In this document: positions 12,545-23,458 of the stretch, in pieces
How the letters are laid out: each line of letters opens with the position of its first letter
How positions within the stretch are numbered: the first letter of the stretch is position 1
DNA from: Pelodera strongyloides
Taxonomy: Eukaryota; Nematoda; Chromadorea; Rhabditida; Rhabditidae
DNA: 64,000 nucleotides
Assembly: GCA_036852015.1 (NCBI GenBank)
Contig: JAANDG010000174.1
Span: 62,001 to 126,000 of the forward strand
Reading direction: 5' to 3'
The notes under the pieces: generated by a model
The model's input: only the letters and a program-made list of their open reading frames with translations
Database searches by the model: none
What the model was told of the DNA's origin: nothing
Translations under genes and position numbers: made by a program

Positions 12545-13385
12545 CCTGCTAGATTCGAGCATCTTTCTTTTTTTCCGCAGTAGCAGTTTTCGTATTGGGA
12601 AATTTCCCGCAATCCGATACCTACAATATACAGTGATATTTTATTTACATGTGTGCCATGTGGCCGCTTGACAGCTCTACGCCCGTAGACGGTACTGAAA
12701 ATGAAGTGATGAACAGTCGTCTTTGGTTGGAACAACTCTTCCACAACCACCGGGCCCATTCTAAACCTTGGCTAAAGAATGGACATAAGATTGCACTATC
12801 ATTTCGAAGCAACTACATGAGAAGTAGTTGTCAAGTGTGTCTTCATATTCTTCATACTTCATGACAATTGAGGCCATATTCACCACTCCGATTCCCTGGG
12901 CCTGGGAACAGAAAATAGCACTCTAATGTGCAGAGAAAAAGTAGGGGAATTCCCTGTGGGGAACTGAATGGTAAACACGGCCTTTGATCTCGTCTCTTAG
13001 ATAGGTGATACCAGTAGTCAAGTTACACAATCGATAATAACTAATAACAAATTAATATTGGCAACACAAACTGACTTTTAATCTGTCTCAAGCCTAACTA
13101 TCTCAAACCTAACCAAGTTGAGAGACAGGAATTTTTGGATACGATAGGCGGCAGCGACATCTACGATAACACTTATATGTGGCGATACTAATACTACTAA
13201 AGAACGCACGAAGACAAAACTCACAAGTTTTCCTTTGGTTTTCGAAGCCTCGTTAACATCACCATTAGAAGAATCGTCTTCAGCTCCTCTGCGGCTTTGT
13301 TTAGTTGCACTTGAGGTGCTGGAATTGTGACAATTTCGTAGCAGTAAGTAAGCAATGGCACGAAGAAAAACAGCCCCGGATTTGA
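12545..13385 (-). other. Candidate 5' exons of the 9-12 kb gene (unjoined)
   Basis: Open minus-strand segments with plausible splice sites: 13226-13385 (FVLKSGAVFLRAIAYLLLRN..., donor GTGAGT), ~12655-12764 (donor GTAAAT) and ~12545-12606 (donor GTAAGC). They could be upstream exons of the neighbouring gene, but phases could not be chained and a MITE (12871-12984) lies between them. No family recognised. Confidence 0.3.
12871..12984. repeat. MITE, AGGCC(A/G)TATTCACCA ends (copy 1)
   Basis: Left end AGGCCATATTCACCACTCCG and right end TGGTAAACACGGCCT are inverted relatives. The same termini flank the elements at 45730-45863 and 59653-59795. Its minus-strand translation (…GVVNMAS…) looks like an exon but is the MITE end. 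Confidence 0.75.
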
Positions 13386-13399
13386 GAACAAACTGCATA

Positions 13400-14211
13400 G
13401 AGGGATTTAGGAATCAATTTGAGTTCAAACAAAAGCGGATTGACGGCCCATCTATCACTGAGATCCCTTAAGATGTGGTACTTATATCCAAAAATTACGG
13501 TAGTTTTTCAAACAAAAGGCTCAGGTGGCTCATGACGGAAATCGGCGCTAGATGTGGCTGGATCCCGGCTCGAGGCCAAGATCCCCTTCAGCCAAATGCT
13601 AAAATGATAATTTATACACGAACATGCTAAATGTTAGGTTAAGTGTGAACGTTACATGTTAACATAAACAAAGTTAATTCAGTAAACAAACTTGCAAAAC
13701 GTTTGCCCCGTTTTCGTTTCATTTCTATCCTAGAACTCTTTCCTACATTACTACTAACTACTTGGGGATTTTAACACAACACGAAATAACGACAATTCAA
13801 ACATGAAAGTAACGATTAGGGACAAAGTCCGCTCAAAGGCAGAGAAGCAATTATAAAATTAAAAGTTTATTACTGGAAGGAATACTATAAAAGTTACAAA
13901 GAAGTCAACACATAATTCAACATGCGATGAATTAAAGAAGGAAATTTGAAAGACACAATTAAAAGATTCAGAGAGCAAATACTAGAACAGAAACATATAA
14001 TCAATTACACAATATTAACAAATATAACCGAATCAAAAGGCTCACCGAACCATTCAAACAATACTACAAAACTATGTAACGCGACCCGGCTATGTACTAT
14101 ATGCAAATTTGGTACTCCTCTTATTATACAACATATAAACATTATTAAGTACCATGAAATCGTATTCAAATATAAGCTAAGCTCTGAGTAGGTGCACCGC
14201 AAAACAGGGCC
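13400..14211. other. Spacer upstream of unknown gene and downstream of Nopp140-like gene
   Basis: AT-rich sequence with no supported gene. It contains the second copy of the ATGTACTATATGCAAATTTG motif (about 14092). I looked here for the conserved SRP40 C-terminal domain that usually ends Nopp140 and did not find it. Confidence 0.45.
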
Positions 14212-17200
14212 TCAAAGGTGGGTCAGCACCCTCTTGCAAAATGCACAACAACGCTGTTCCTGAGTCTTCTTGGCAGCGGGAGTGGCAGGTTTTGCCGAAG
14301 ACTTCTTGGCAGGTTCTTCATCAGAATCAGAGTCGCTCGATGAGGAAGCAGCTTTCTTGGCAGCAGGAGTGGCAGGTTTTTTTGCAGGTTTTGCCGAAGA
14401 CTTCTTGGCAGGTTCTTCATCAGAATCAGAGTCGCTCGAGGAGGAAGCAGCTTTCTTGGCAGCAGGAGTGGCAGGTTTTGCCGAAGACTTCTTGGCAGGT
14501 TCTTCATCAGAATCAGAGTCGCTCGATGAGGAAGCAGCTTTCTTGGCAGCAGGAGTGGCAGGTTTTGCCGAAGACTTCTTGGCAGGTTCTTCATCAGAAT
14601 CAGAGTCGCTCGACGACGAAGCAGCCTTCTTGTTCTTGGCAGCAGGGGCGAGTGCCTTTGGTTTAGCCGGGATCTTCTTGACCGGCTCATCCTGAAACAG
14701 CTCCACATTATCAAAGTAACATCAATAAGTGTGGTTAGTGAGTATCATTCACATTTTGAAAGGCAGGTGGGCAGGTCACACAGAAATTATAAGTAACTCG
14801 TTTTCTTATTAAACAATGTGTTTGGCCTGAGGTCTATGGTTACTCGTCTGTGACTTGTTGTTTAACGAATTTTCAAAATTAAAGGTTCCAGGTATCATGA
14901 ATAAAGTGTTGCCGCTGTTCAGATTCGCGTTGGAAGATATATGCAAGGAACTTAGCAATCCGATCGGAAAGAAACTAAAATCTTCATCCCAAAACTTAAA
15001 ATGCAGCAACGAAATCAAAGGTACACAAATAGCCGGCACCCTCATTTTCTATATGTTCAATACACAGAAGTCAGAACAAGCGTCATTACATAGACATATT
15101 GTCATAACTTGAGGCAACAAGTACCAACTGAAGTACCAACCTCTGAATCGCTCGAAGAAGATGACGAAGAATCCTTCTTAGCTGCAGGTGTGGCGGCCTT
15201 CTGTACTGCCTTTGCCGGAGCTTTGGCAACCGGTTCCTCCTAATAAGGAAAAAAATACAATATAAATACGGCAAATCAATGCAAGTACAAACATCTCTTA
15301 AGTACATCTTATTATATAAAGGAGAAAAGTTTCTAATGGATTTTCCTTGTTCTTATGTCCACAACGAAATCTTTTCATAAAGAACACAACGAAATCTTTT
15401 TTTGCATGGTACCATTAGTCTAATGGGGATCCAGACTCATATTATACGTTTCCCCAATCATAAATGACTTTGTAGACGTGTGAATGTTTTAAATAGGGTC
15501 CTCCGTTGGAGAAGAAGAGCCCGTAGTGCTCTTCGAACGGCTGGTATCTATATAAAAGACAAGGTACGGGGGTATAGCTACGTGCAAAATTATTCACACA
15601 AAACGAAGGTAATACCTCTGAAGAGCTCGAGCTCGAGGAAGAGGAAGCAGCCTTCTTAGCTGCAGAGGCAACAGGCTTGGCGGGAGCTTTCTTCGAAGCA
15701 GGAGCCGCATCCGAATCAGACTCACTCGACGATGAAGCAGGCTTCTTGACCACAGGCGGGGCGGCCTTCGGTGCTACATTTGCAGGAGCTTTCGTAACTG
15801 GCTCGTCCTAAAACAGATTGTTCATGTACAAAACACCGCTAAGAACGAGATAGAAAAAAACGATGTTTCCGACGTTTCCGTGGTCAGTGCGAAATTCGCA
15901 TATTGCAAAGTAATATTCAACTCTAGTTCCACACTAAGTTCTCATACCATATAACAAAGTCCAACCTCGGTGTCTAAAAATAGACACCGTTGCAACCCGG
16001 TTTAAAAACGCAGAATTCTGCGCAAAGGGTGAATGCATAAACATCTAATTTCACAAGGGCGAAGGGCGAACAAATATAATATGCTCAATCAGGCTTTGTA
16101 AACAACAAATAAATTAGTTAGTACGACGCAAAAAGAAAACGTCTCGAGGCGGACAGGACAGGACAGGACATCTAAGAACTTACCTCCGAATCAGACTCAC
16201 TCGACGATGAAGCAGGCTTCTTGACCACAGGCGGGGCGGCCTTCGGTGCTACATTTGCAGGAGCTTTCGTAACTGGCTCGTCCTAAAACAGATTGTTCAT
16301 GTACAAAACACCGCTAAGAACGAGATAGAAAAAAACGATGTTTCCGACGTTTCCGTGGTCAGTGCAAAATTCGCATATTGCAAAGTAATATTCAACTCTA
16401 GTTCCGCACTAAGTTCTCATACCATATAACAAAGTCCAACCTCGGTGTCTAAAAATAGACACCGTTGCAACCCGGTTTAAAAACGCAGAATTCTGCGCAA
16501 AGGGTGAATGCATAAACATCTAATTTCACAAGGACGAAGGGCGAACAAATATAATATGCTCAATCAGGCTTTGTAAACAACAAATAAATTAGTTAGTACG
16601 ACGCAAAAAGAAAACGTCTCGAGGCGGACAGGACAGGACATCTAAGAACTTACCTCCGAATCAGACTCACTCGACGATGAAGCAGGCTTCTTGACGACAG
16701 GCGGGGCGGCCTTCGGTGCTACATTTGCAGGAGCTTTCGTAACTGGCTCGTCCTAAAACAGATTGTTCATGTACAAAACACCGCTAAGAACGAGATAGAA
16801 AAAAACGATGTTTCCGACGTTTCCGTGGTCAGTGCGAAATTAGCATATTGCAAAGTAATATTCAACTCTAGTTCCGCACTAAGTTCTCATACCATATAAC
16901 AAAGTCCAACCTCGGTGTCTAAAAATAGACACCGTTGCAACCCGGTTTAAAAACGCAGAATTCTGCGCAAAGGGTGAATGCATAAACATCTAATTTCACA
17001 AGGGCGAAGGGCGAACAAATATAATATGCTCAATCAGGCTTTGTAAACAACAAATAAATTAGTTAGTACGACGCAAAAAGAAAACGTCTCGAGGCGGACA
17101 GGACAGGACAGGACATCTAAGAACTTACCTCCGAATCAGACTCACTCGACGATGAAGCAGGCTTCTTGACCACAGGCGGGGCGGCCTTCGGTGCTACATT

Positions 17201-18452
17201 TGCAGGAGCTTTCGTAACTGGCTCGTCCTAAAACAGATTGTTCATGTACAAAACACCGCTAAGAACGAGATAGAAAAAAACGATGTTTCCGACGTTTCCG
17301 TGGTCAGTGCGAAATTCGCATATTGCAAAGTAATATTCAACTCTAGTTCCGCACTAAGTTCTCATACCATATAACAAAGTCCAACCTCGGTGTCTAAAAA
17401 TAGACACCGTTGCAACCCGGTTTAAAAACGCAGAATTCTGCGCAAAGGGTGAATGCATAAACATCTAATTTCACAAGGGCGAAGGGCGAACAAATATAAT
17501 ATGCTCAATCAGGCTTTGTAAACAACAAATAAATTAGTTAGTACGACGCAAAAAGAAAACGTCTCGAGGCGGACAGGACAGGACAGGACATCTAAGAACT
17601 TACCTCCGAATCTGAATCACTCGAAGCTGAAGCCGCCTTTATAACGGCCTTCTTCTTCTTCTTGCCAGCTGGCTCTTCATCAGAATCGGAATCGCTGGAC
17701 GAAAAGGAAGCTTTCTTGGAGATCACTTTCTTATGAGTCTTCTTTGCTGCAGTTTTCTGGGAGGGTTGCTCATCGGAATCCGAATCGCTCGACGACGACT
17801 CTTTCAGGGCGGCTTTCTTCGCCGAGGGGGCAGAAGACGCTGATGATGCCGATGCGGCACGTTTCCTTGATTCGCGACACCATTTGAGGAAATCCTGTTC
17901 AGATGGAACAGCAATTTGTGCAGCCTAAAGTACAATCAAAGTTGAGACATCAATCACCAAAGGTAAAGGATTTTTTGCTATATACTGTATTCTAGCGCTT
18001 TTGTTGTTCCTGATTATAAAGTGGCAGGGTAGCACTCGAATCGAAAAAAACGATGCCTGATTGTCACCAAAACTATTAATTCGTCAACGTGTCATTTAAC
18101 TGCCATAACAATACATCGTAAAGAATTTTATTTGTTACTTATTGATTGTTAGTAGTGGAATACTTCAAATATGTGCGCATCGACGACAAATATGGTGCTA
18201 CAGTTTCCCTTAACAATCTTACAAATAAAAAATAATAATGTATGGTTAGATTATTGCTATTAAAAATCAAAGACTGTCTCAGAAGTCGACTTTCCAAATC
18301 GAATGGTAATTTTTCACAAATTTAAACAATAAAAAACGTACGCGGTTTTTTATTTCCTCAATCTCGCCGCTGAAGGCATATCGTGCCAAAAATGCCCCAA
18401 GTCTTGAATAAATAAAGACGTCGGGATCGAGGGGACTCTGTCCAAACTCCAT
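14212..18452 (-). CDS. NOLC1: Nopp140/NOLC1-like nucleolar phosphoprotein
   Basis: Nopp140 chaperones snoRNPs and links them to RNA polymerase I via alternating lysine/proline basic stretches and casein-kinase-2 serine-acidic clusters (family knowledge). Exons in gene order: 18342-18452 (ATG at 18452), 17604-17924, 17129-17227, 16654-16752, 16184-16282, 15616-15807, 15141-15239, 14212-14691; all introns are phase 0, giving about 499 aa. Exon 1 encodes a LisH-like helix (FIYSRLGAFLARYAFSGEI). The rest is repeats of basic AKP/AAKK blocks alternating with SSSSDSDSDEE. Four repeats of about 29-33 residues are encoded in the last exon. The reading ends CKRVLTHL-stop and lacks the conserved SRP40 C-terminal domain, so the protein could be a truncated Nopp140, a treacle-like relative, or have a further exon I missed. 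Introns among the middle exons are nearly identical. Confidence 0.8.
15708..17603. repeat. Four tandem copies of a 470-475-bp exon+intron cassette
   Basis: Each unit holds a 99-bp phase-0 exon (DEPVTKAPANVAPKAAP... to SSSSESDSE) plus a 371-376-bp intron. Exon starts at 16184, 16654 and 17129 are 470 and 475 bp apart; the fourth copy of the exon is fused into 15616-15807. Units differ by only a few substitutions and by the number of GGACA pentamers near the donor. Every intron copy has a hairpin with an 8-bp stem, GGTGTCTA-AAAA-TAGACACC, and the palindrome GCAGAATTCTGC. Confidence 0.95.
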
Positions 18453-18801
18453 GGCAACTAAAATAACGAAAAGTAAGCATGGGAAGGCAGCGCCAAACTC
18501 ACGATGAGGACGGAGAAACCGAAAAGTGACAGCACCAAACGTAATTCTCACACGGAGCAGTTATTACACATTAAAATAATTATGCAAAATTTTCGGGGAT
18601 TAAAGATAGAAGGATGAAATTTTACAGTTCCGATGTTCTAGGGGTCTGGGGAACTAGGTCTATTTATTCACTTTTCGAAGCTCTTTCCAATGAACTGAAT
18701 AACACGTTGAAATTTGCAAGGGTTTAGCACTAAATTGGTTACGATAACCAGACTGCTTATCGCCAAGAAATTAATGGCCCCTCGCGCGAAATTTCTGTTC
18801 G

Positions 18802-19243
18802 CGCCACTGGGACAAATCCGCCCGAAGAAATCCGCGAAAAAGCCGTTAAAACGCCATGGTGAAATGCACCCAACGCCAGGGTGGCGTTTTCTAGGCGTTA
18901 TCATGGCAAATTTTTGCCGTGCCTATTTCTTGGCGTTTAAACGGAAAATCACAACAATAAGGTAGTTCTTATGGTTTGCAATCCATTGCAAGACACAAGC
19001 ACTTTGCAGGAATCGAACCTGCCGCCGACAAGCACACTGACTCGGATTACTAGTCCGCTGCTTAGACCACTCAGCCAAATCGCACACGCGAGGGAATTGG
19101 AAAAGAGAGATAGGACTGTCCAACGGCCGCCTTTCGAGAAATGGTAAGAAATGGGTGCTCCCGTTGCCTGGAAAACGCCGGGGTGGATGTTTCATGGCAA
19201 AACGAAAAGCGCGGCGTTTTTCAGGCGGATTTCCCCTGTGGCG
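18802..19243. mobile_element. Small TIR element carrying a tRNA-like module
   Basis: Ends are inverted: CGCCACTGGGACAAATCCGCC at the left and the complement of CGCCACAGGGGAAATCCGCC at the right. The flanks rejoin into the uninterrupted hAT-like sequence GTTCGCG/CGAAGCG with no extra bases, so no target duplication is visible. A tRNA-like sequence occupies 19005-19083. Confidence 0.65.
19005..19083 (-). tRNA. tRNA-like sequence (type II, Ser/Leu-like), anticodon loop CTAGTAA
   Basis: Minus strand shows an A box (TGGCTGAGTGGTCTAAGC), a 4-bp anticodon stem CGGA/TCCG around CTAGTAA (anticodon AGT), a long variable arm and a B box (GGTTCGAATCC). The acceptor stem GCGATTTG/CAAAGTGC has one mismatch. 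A long variable arm with a threonine-type anticodon is odd, and the position inside a transposon suggests a tRNA-derived module rather than a working gene. Confidence 0.5.
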
Positions 19244-19454
19244 AAGCGAAACCCAGCCTCTTCGCGCGAAGAGGCATCTTCTCCTTACACGATAAGAGGC
19301 AGTTCGCACTTCTCTCTTTCGTGACCCGCTTATTACGATACAATTTTGACCACTTATCGCGAATGCAAGGCTCTACTCGATAGTGGTTGTTCACTGGAAA
19401 CGATGCGCGCAGCGACCCAGCGCACAGTTGGTAGGCGGCCACAGTTGAGGCCGC

Positions 19455-19560
19455 GTTCGGGGTTGATTTTCCGAAAGGAAACCCGGCCAAATCCTCGTTC
19501 GGGATGGACTTTTTGGAAACGTTCCAATGCTTGGAGAAAACAAAAAATACAGTATGAATT
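19455..19560. repeat. Left arm of a palindromic MITE split by the LINE
   Basis: A 106-bp sequence beginning GTTCGGGGTTGATTTTCC and ending AGTATGAATT. Its reverse complement is at 32996-33101, starting AATTCATACT. If the 13.4 kb between them is removed, the arms form one palindrome centred on AATT, the same build as other MITEs in this window. Confidence 0.8.
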
Positions 19561-20347
19561 AGCTTGCCAAAAACGTTTCCCGCGCATATTTTTCAAATTT
19601 TCCATGCTAATTATATATAAATACTTTATTGCGTTAAAAAAAGGCAACAACAAAGCGGATCGAGAAAAAAGAAACAAAGAAAAGGAGAATAACAACAAAA
19701 ACAGCAAAACAACAACTCAACAATAAACAGAACACGAATACACAACGACAACAAAAACGAACAGAAATTACGACGAACGAATGTTTCTAATAGACCTCTC
19801 ATACAAATCCACCAGGTCCATTTTACCTATCCGTTCTTTAAAGGCGTCAACAGTGCTCAATTTTACCAATTCGTCAGGCAACAAGTTCCACATACGAGTA
19901 ACCCTAGGCTTAAAAAAGTATAAGGACTGATTAGACCGAATAGACTCTTGAAGAAGCGCAAAGGAGTTACCATTTCTGCGTGACCTGCCATTCATTGTGA
20001 ACATACCGTATAACATTGGATGTGAAGAAACCCGAACAATTTTAAAACACTCAACGAGATCAATCATAATACGGCGGTGTTGAAGAGAAGTGAGACCAAA
20101 AATTTCAAGGCGTTCGGAATAGGGTAAATCAGTGTACATATCATAATCTACCTTTCTCAAAGCACGTTTAGTAAAACGACGTTGAACCTTTTCTAATAGA
20201 TCAATTTCAGCCTTGATATAAGGAGACCAAACAATGGTAGCATACTCTAACAAAGGCCTACAAAACGAAATATACGACTTACGGTAAACATCAATACTTG
20301 GGTGGACAAAAGTACGCAAGACACGATTACAAACTTGAGATGCTCTC
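19561..20347 (-). pseudogene. 3' part of a CR1/Jockey-like LINE reverse transcriptase
   Basis: The frame at 19768-20319 reads as the RT C-terminal region: CRPLLEYATIVWSPYIKAEI, then KVQRRFTKRALRK, then TRMWNLLPDELV and a stop, followed by an A/T-rich 3' tail with AATAAAGTATT. It continues upstream as RASQVCNRVLRT to about 20347, where another TIR element interrupts it. The continuation (FKLHI) resumes at 21870-21889, and further 5' parts are at 30227-30327 (inverted) and 32108-32995. Confidence 0.85.
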
Positions 20348-20559
20348 AGGTGACTCTAGGCCCGAAGGCGTGCCCTTTTCTGTGGAACGGGGCTGGCCCG
20401 TTACCGGCCTTAGAGGGTGCCCTGGGTACGCCCTGAGGCTTTTGTGAGAGGGCCACAAACGGGCCGTTTTGAAACGAGCAGAAAAAGAAAATGCACCGTT
20501 TTAGCTAACCAACCACGAACTTACACACGGAAACACAACATACATAAGTACCTAGAACT

Positions 20560-21540
20560 TATATATGAATACTTTATTCAGTGTACACCGAAGTAAAGCG
20601 GAAGACAAAAAAAAACGACAATAATAATATAACAACAACAACAAAACAAATAACAATGAGAGTAACAAAGCGCATATAACAAGCGACAAAAACTATGTAC
20701 AACAAAGGAATGAAGGTACATGTGAATAACTAAGGGTGAATGTTTCTATTTGCTACTTCATAAAGCTCGATTAGATCAAGCTCGTCAATGCGGGTTTTAA
20801 ACGAATCAACGGAACTCGAAAGAACAATACTATCAGGAAGTAGGTTCCACAAACGAGTGGCCCTGTGCTTAAACGAGAACAGAGATTGGGTAAGTTTAAC
20901 AGAATCCTGAATAAGAGTTAAAGAGTTACCATTTCGACGTGGTCTGTGATTCACCTGAAACATGTTTGCCAAAACCGGATGTGCATTATAACCTCGGACA
21001 ATTTTGAAACATTCAATGAGATCGAACAAAACTCTACGATGATGGAGAGATTTGAGACCAAAAACAACAAGACGTTCAGAATAGGAAAAGGAGTTATAAT
21101 AGTCATTGTCAATTCTACGAAGCACACGTTTAGTAAAACGCCGCTGTACCTTTTCAATAGCGTCAATCTCACTTTTCAGGTACGGCGACCAAACGGAGGT
21201 TGCATACTCAAGCAGGGGCCTACAATAAGTAACATAAGCTTTACGATAAACATCAATGCTATGATGACAAATGGAGCGAAGTATACGATTTGCACAACAA
21301 GAAGAAGTACTAATTCTTTGCTTAATATGAGCCTTAAAACATAAATCCGGAGAAAACAAAACACCAAGATCACGAACGACATCAGTTACTGGTGGAATGA
21401 GGGTATTATTTAAACGAAGAGGAAACGAGTGGTGGGTCTTAGTAGTCACAGAAAAATGTTGACACTTTGGCTCAGAAATGGTCATTTTCCATATCTCAGC
21501 CCAACTGGAAATATTGCCAAGTTCTTTTTGAAAAGCACTT
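20560..21540 (-). pseudogene. Second LINE copy (RT C-terminal part, 5'-truncated)
   Basis: Minus frame with KMTISEPKCQHFSV, HHSFPLRLNNTLIPP, RDLGVLFSPDLCFKAHIKQ, CRPLLEYATSVWSPYL, VQRRFTKRVLRR and RLWNLLPDSIV to a stop, with an A/T-rich tail carrying the same ATACTTTATT motif as the first LINE copy. The catalytic YADD box lies upstream of the truncation, so it cannot be active. Confidence 0.85.
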
Positions 21541-21544
21541 CGCA

Positions 21545-21625
21545 AGACAAATGCACCGGACAGGAATCGAACTTGCGACATTAGCTAAACACGTACTCCA
21601 AACTAGCGCCTTAGACCACTCGGCC
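21545..21625 (-). tRNA. tRNA-like sequence (Leu/Ser-like A and B boxes)
   Basis: Minus strand has TGGCCGAGTGGTCTAAGGC (A box) and AAGTTCGATTCCTGTCC (B box) about 45 nt apart with a long variable region. It abuts the truncated end of the second LINE copy inside a TIR element. The acceptor stem was not resolved, so I treat it as a tRNA-derived module or pseudogene. Confidence 0.4.
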
Positions 21626-23171
21626 ATACCGCGTATGGTCGTCTCTGTTGGTTGCGAAATATGACGGCTGCTGCTTCACAAAAATTTAAATCCCAATTTT
21701 CGCGCGCTTTACAAAATGCAAGGCTACGGCAAAGTGCCATGTAAAGGGCACGCCCCAGGTTCGGACCGACATTTTCCCCGTTTGTGGCCTTATCCCGGCC
21801 TTCTGCAATTGAAGGGCACGCCCTAGGGCATATTTGCTTAAATGCATGCCTGCGGGCCTAGAGTCACCTATGTAATATGGAGTTTAAAGCAGTCACGATC
21901 TCCTGAGGCCGCACGAGGTTAACCGCGGCCCGACCGCACACTTACCGTACTTTTGTTTGCAAACTCAGGCAATCGGGCGGGAATTTAAAATTTTGAATTT
22001 TTTCAAATTTAAAAAGTATACTTTATGGATTGATTGTTTACCAATTTATAGTTATTTTACAACTACTATTGCTTCGTCGCTGTTGTTTTCTTTCATCAAC
22101 CGATGTTTTCGTTGTGCGTGTGCCTCGTATCGTTTCTTTTCGTGTAATTTGTGCTAATAAAGTAATTAAGATGCGTATTGTTCTGTTTGGCTAGCTATGA
22201 GATGCCCACCCTGTTACATTTATTATGCTTGCGTTGGCTTGTGTTTCTTTTTCGTACTAGTTTATAGCTTTCTTGCAAATTGTACGGAAAAATTTCGGTT
22301 TAGACAGTCAACCCCGATTGTCGATTTATGGTGTTAATCGAATCAGTTTTTCATGCTGAGAAAGATAAAAGCAAAATTAAGCGTCGGTCACTAAAAATAA
22401 AAAAGTTATGACATGGTGAAATTTTTTACATTTGGCCACGACTCACTGGCAAAGTTCTCGTCTCTCACGGGTTTGAATCCCGTCCAGTACTAACATCGTG
22501 CTAACCTGTCACGGCGCCGGGAATAAGGTTAGGGAACTTTCCTTGCCTAGCCTTTGGACGGCCATTTTGCTCTATAATCTTTGTATTCCGCTTCCCTGCA
22601 TTCGACCATTCGATAATAGTCGTTCCCTGCTCTCTACCCACTAGTTCGCTCTACGGGGCCAATCGGCCAAGAACACCGCCCTGGATTGGAGCTACAATGA
22701 AGGCCCCAATCTTCTGACAAAAAAGGGAACCTGGATTCTACACGATCACGTCTATGTGTGATGAGCATATATGCCTGAGAAAAGTCGTAAATTTATGGAG
22801 AAGGACACATGAGAGGCGGGGCCAAGAATAGATTTAAAAGTACGCACAAATTTAGTCTATTGGAGTCTTCATACCTTACAACATCAAAAGGGTAAGTGAA
22901 TGGTCATGAAGCCTATTGGTGATAAGTCCGCGCCAGACGGGAAATCTGAAAACTGTCTTTATAATGTGCCATCTTATCAGAGCAGAGGCCATTGATTTCG
23001 GAAAGGGCCCACATCGAAAACGAATGAATGTTTAAAAGTAAAAAGGTGAAAAGCTAAGGTAAGAGGTGCGGTGCAAAGGTAACGGTGCCAATTGGTTTAT
23101 CATGAAACAACTGCGACTTTAACGCGCTGATAATGATAGTAAAAGAATGCCACAAACGCGCTGCCCGAAGG

Positions 23172-23238
23172 GCAGCGCCCGCACACACGCTGCGCGGTGG
23201 GGCCGGGCCCCACCGCGCAGCGTGTGTGCGGGCGCTGC
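23172..23238. repeat. Perfect 33-bp-arm GC hairpin inside the MULE
   Basis: GCAGCGCCCGCACACACGCT… is followed, after a single unpaired G, by its exact reverse complement. Part of one arm is repeated at 23276-23302 next to another CTGCCCGAAGGGCAG mini-hairpin. GC content is far above the surroundings. Confidence 0.95.
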
Positions 23239-23458
23239 TAATGATAGAAAAATGTGCCACATACGCGCTGCCCGAAGGGCAGCGCCCGCACACACGCTGC
23301 GCGGCCTTCTATGGTTTTCGATTTGTCGCCGTGTCACGTATCCTCTTCTGTCCTACGAAACATAAGGTTAAAAATATTAGCAATATAGCCATACACGGAT
23401 TCACTCGTAGCCTAGCCCCCCCTCTTCAAACCGGTTCCATAATAGAAAATTAACCAAT

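Larger units (their letters stand above)
18589..19378 (+). mobile_element. Truncated copy of the hAT-like element, with an insertion
   Basis: Matches the 3' part of the 28597-30225 element, including TTTTCGGGGATTAAAGATAG, the GATAACCAG block and the terminal GAATGCAAGGCTCTA. Compared with that element it lacks the 5' half and an internal stretch of about 175 bp. The match is interrupted by a separate TIR element at about 18802-19243. Confidence 0.85.
20348..21869. mobile_element. TIR element inserted in the LINE and carrying a second LINE copy
   Basis: Ends are inverted: AGGTGACTCTAGGCCCG at the left and its complement CGGGCCTAGAGTCACCT at the right. It separates two pieces of the same LINE reading frame (…FKLHI before, RASQV… after). 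No transposase was seen; the interior is a LINE fragment and a tRNA-like stretch, so it is non-autonomous. Confidence 0.75.

Noticed and set aside
12820..12900. Minus-strand exon-like reading AQGIGVVNMASIVMKYEEYEDT
   Set aside because: The first half is the terminal repeat of the MITE at 12871-12984, found again at 59.7 kb.
14223..14714. Long frames on other strands and phases across the last Nopp140-like exon
   Set aside because: Shadow frames of the repeated SSSSDSDSDEEPAKK coding sequence.
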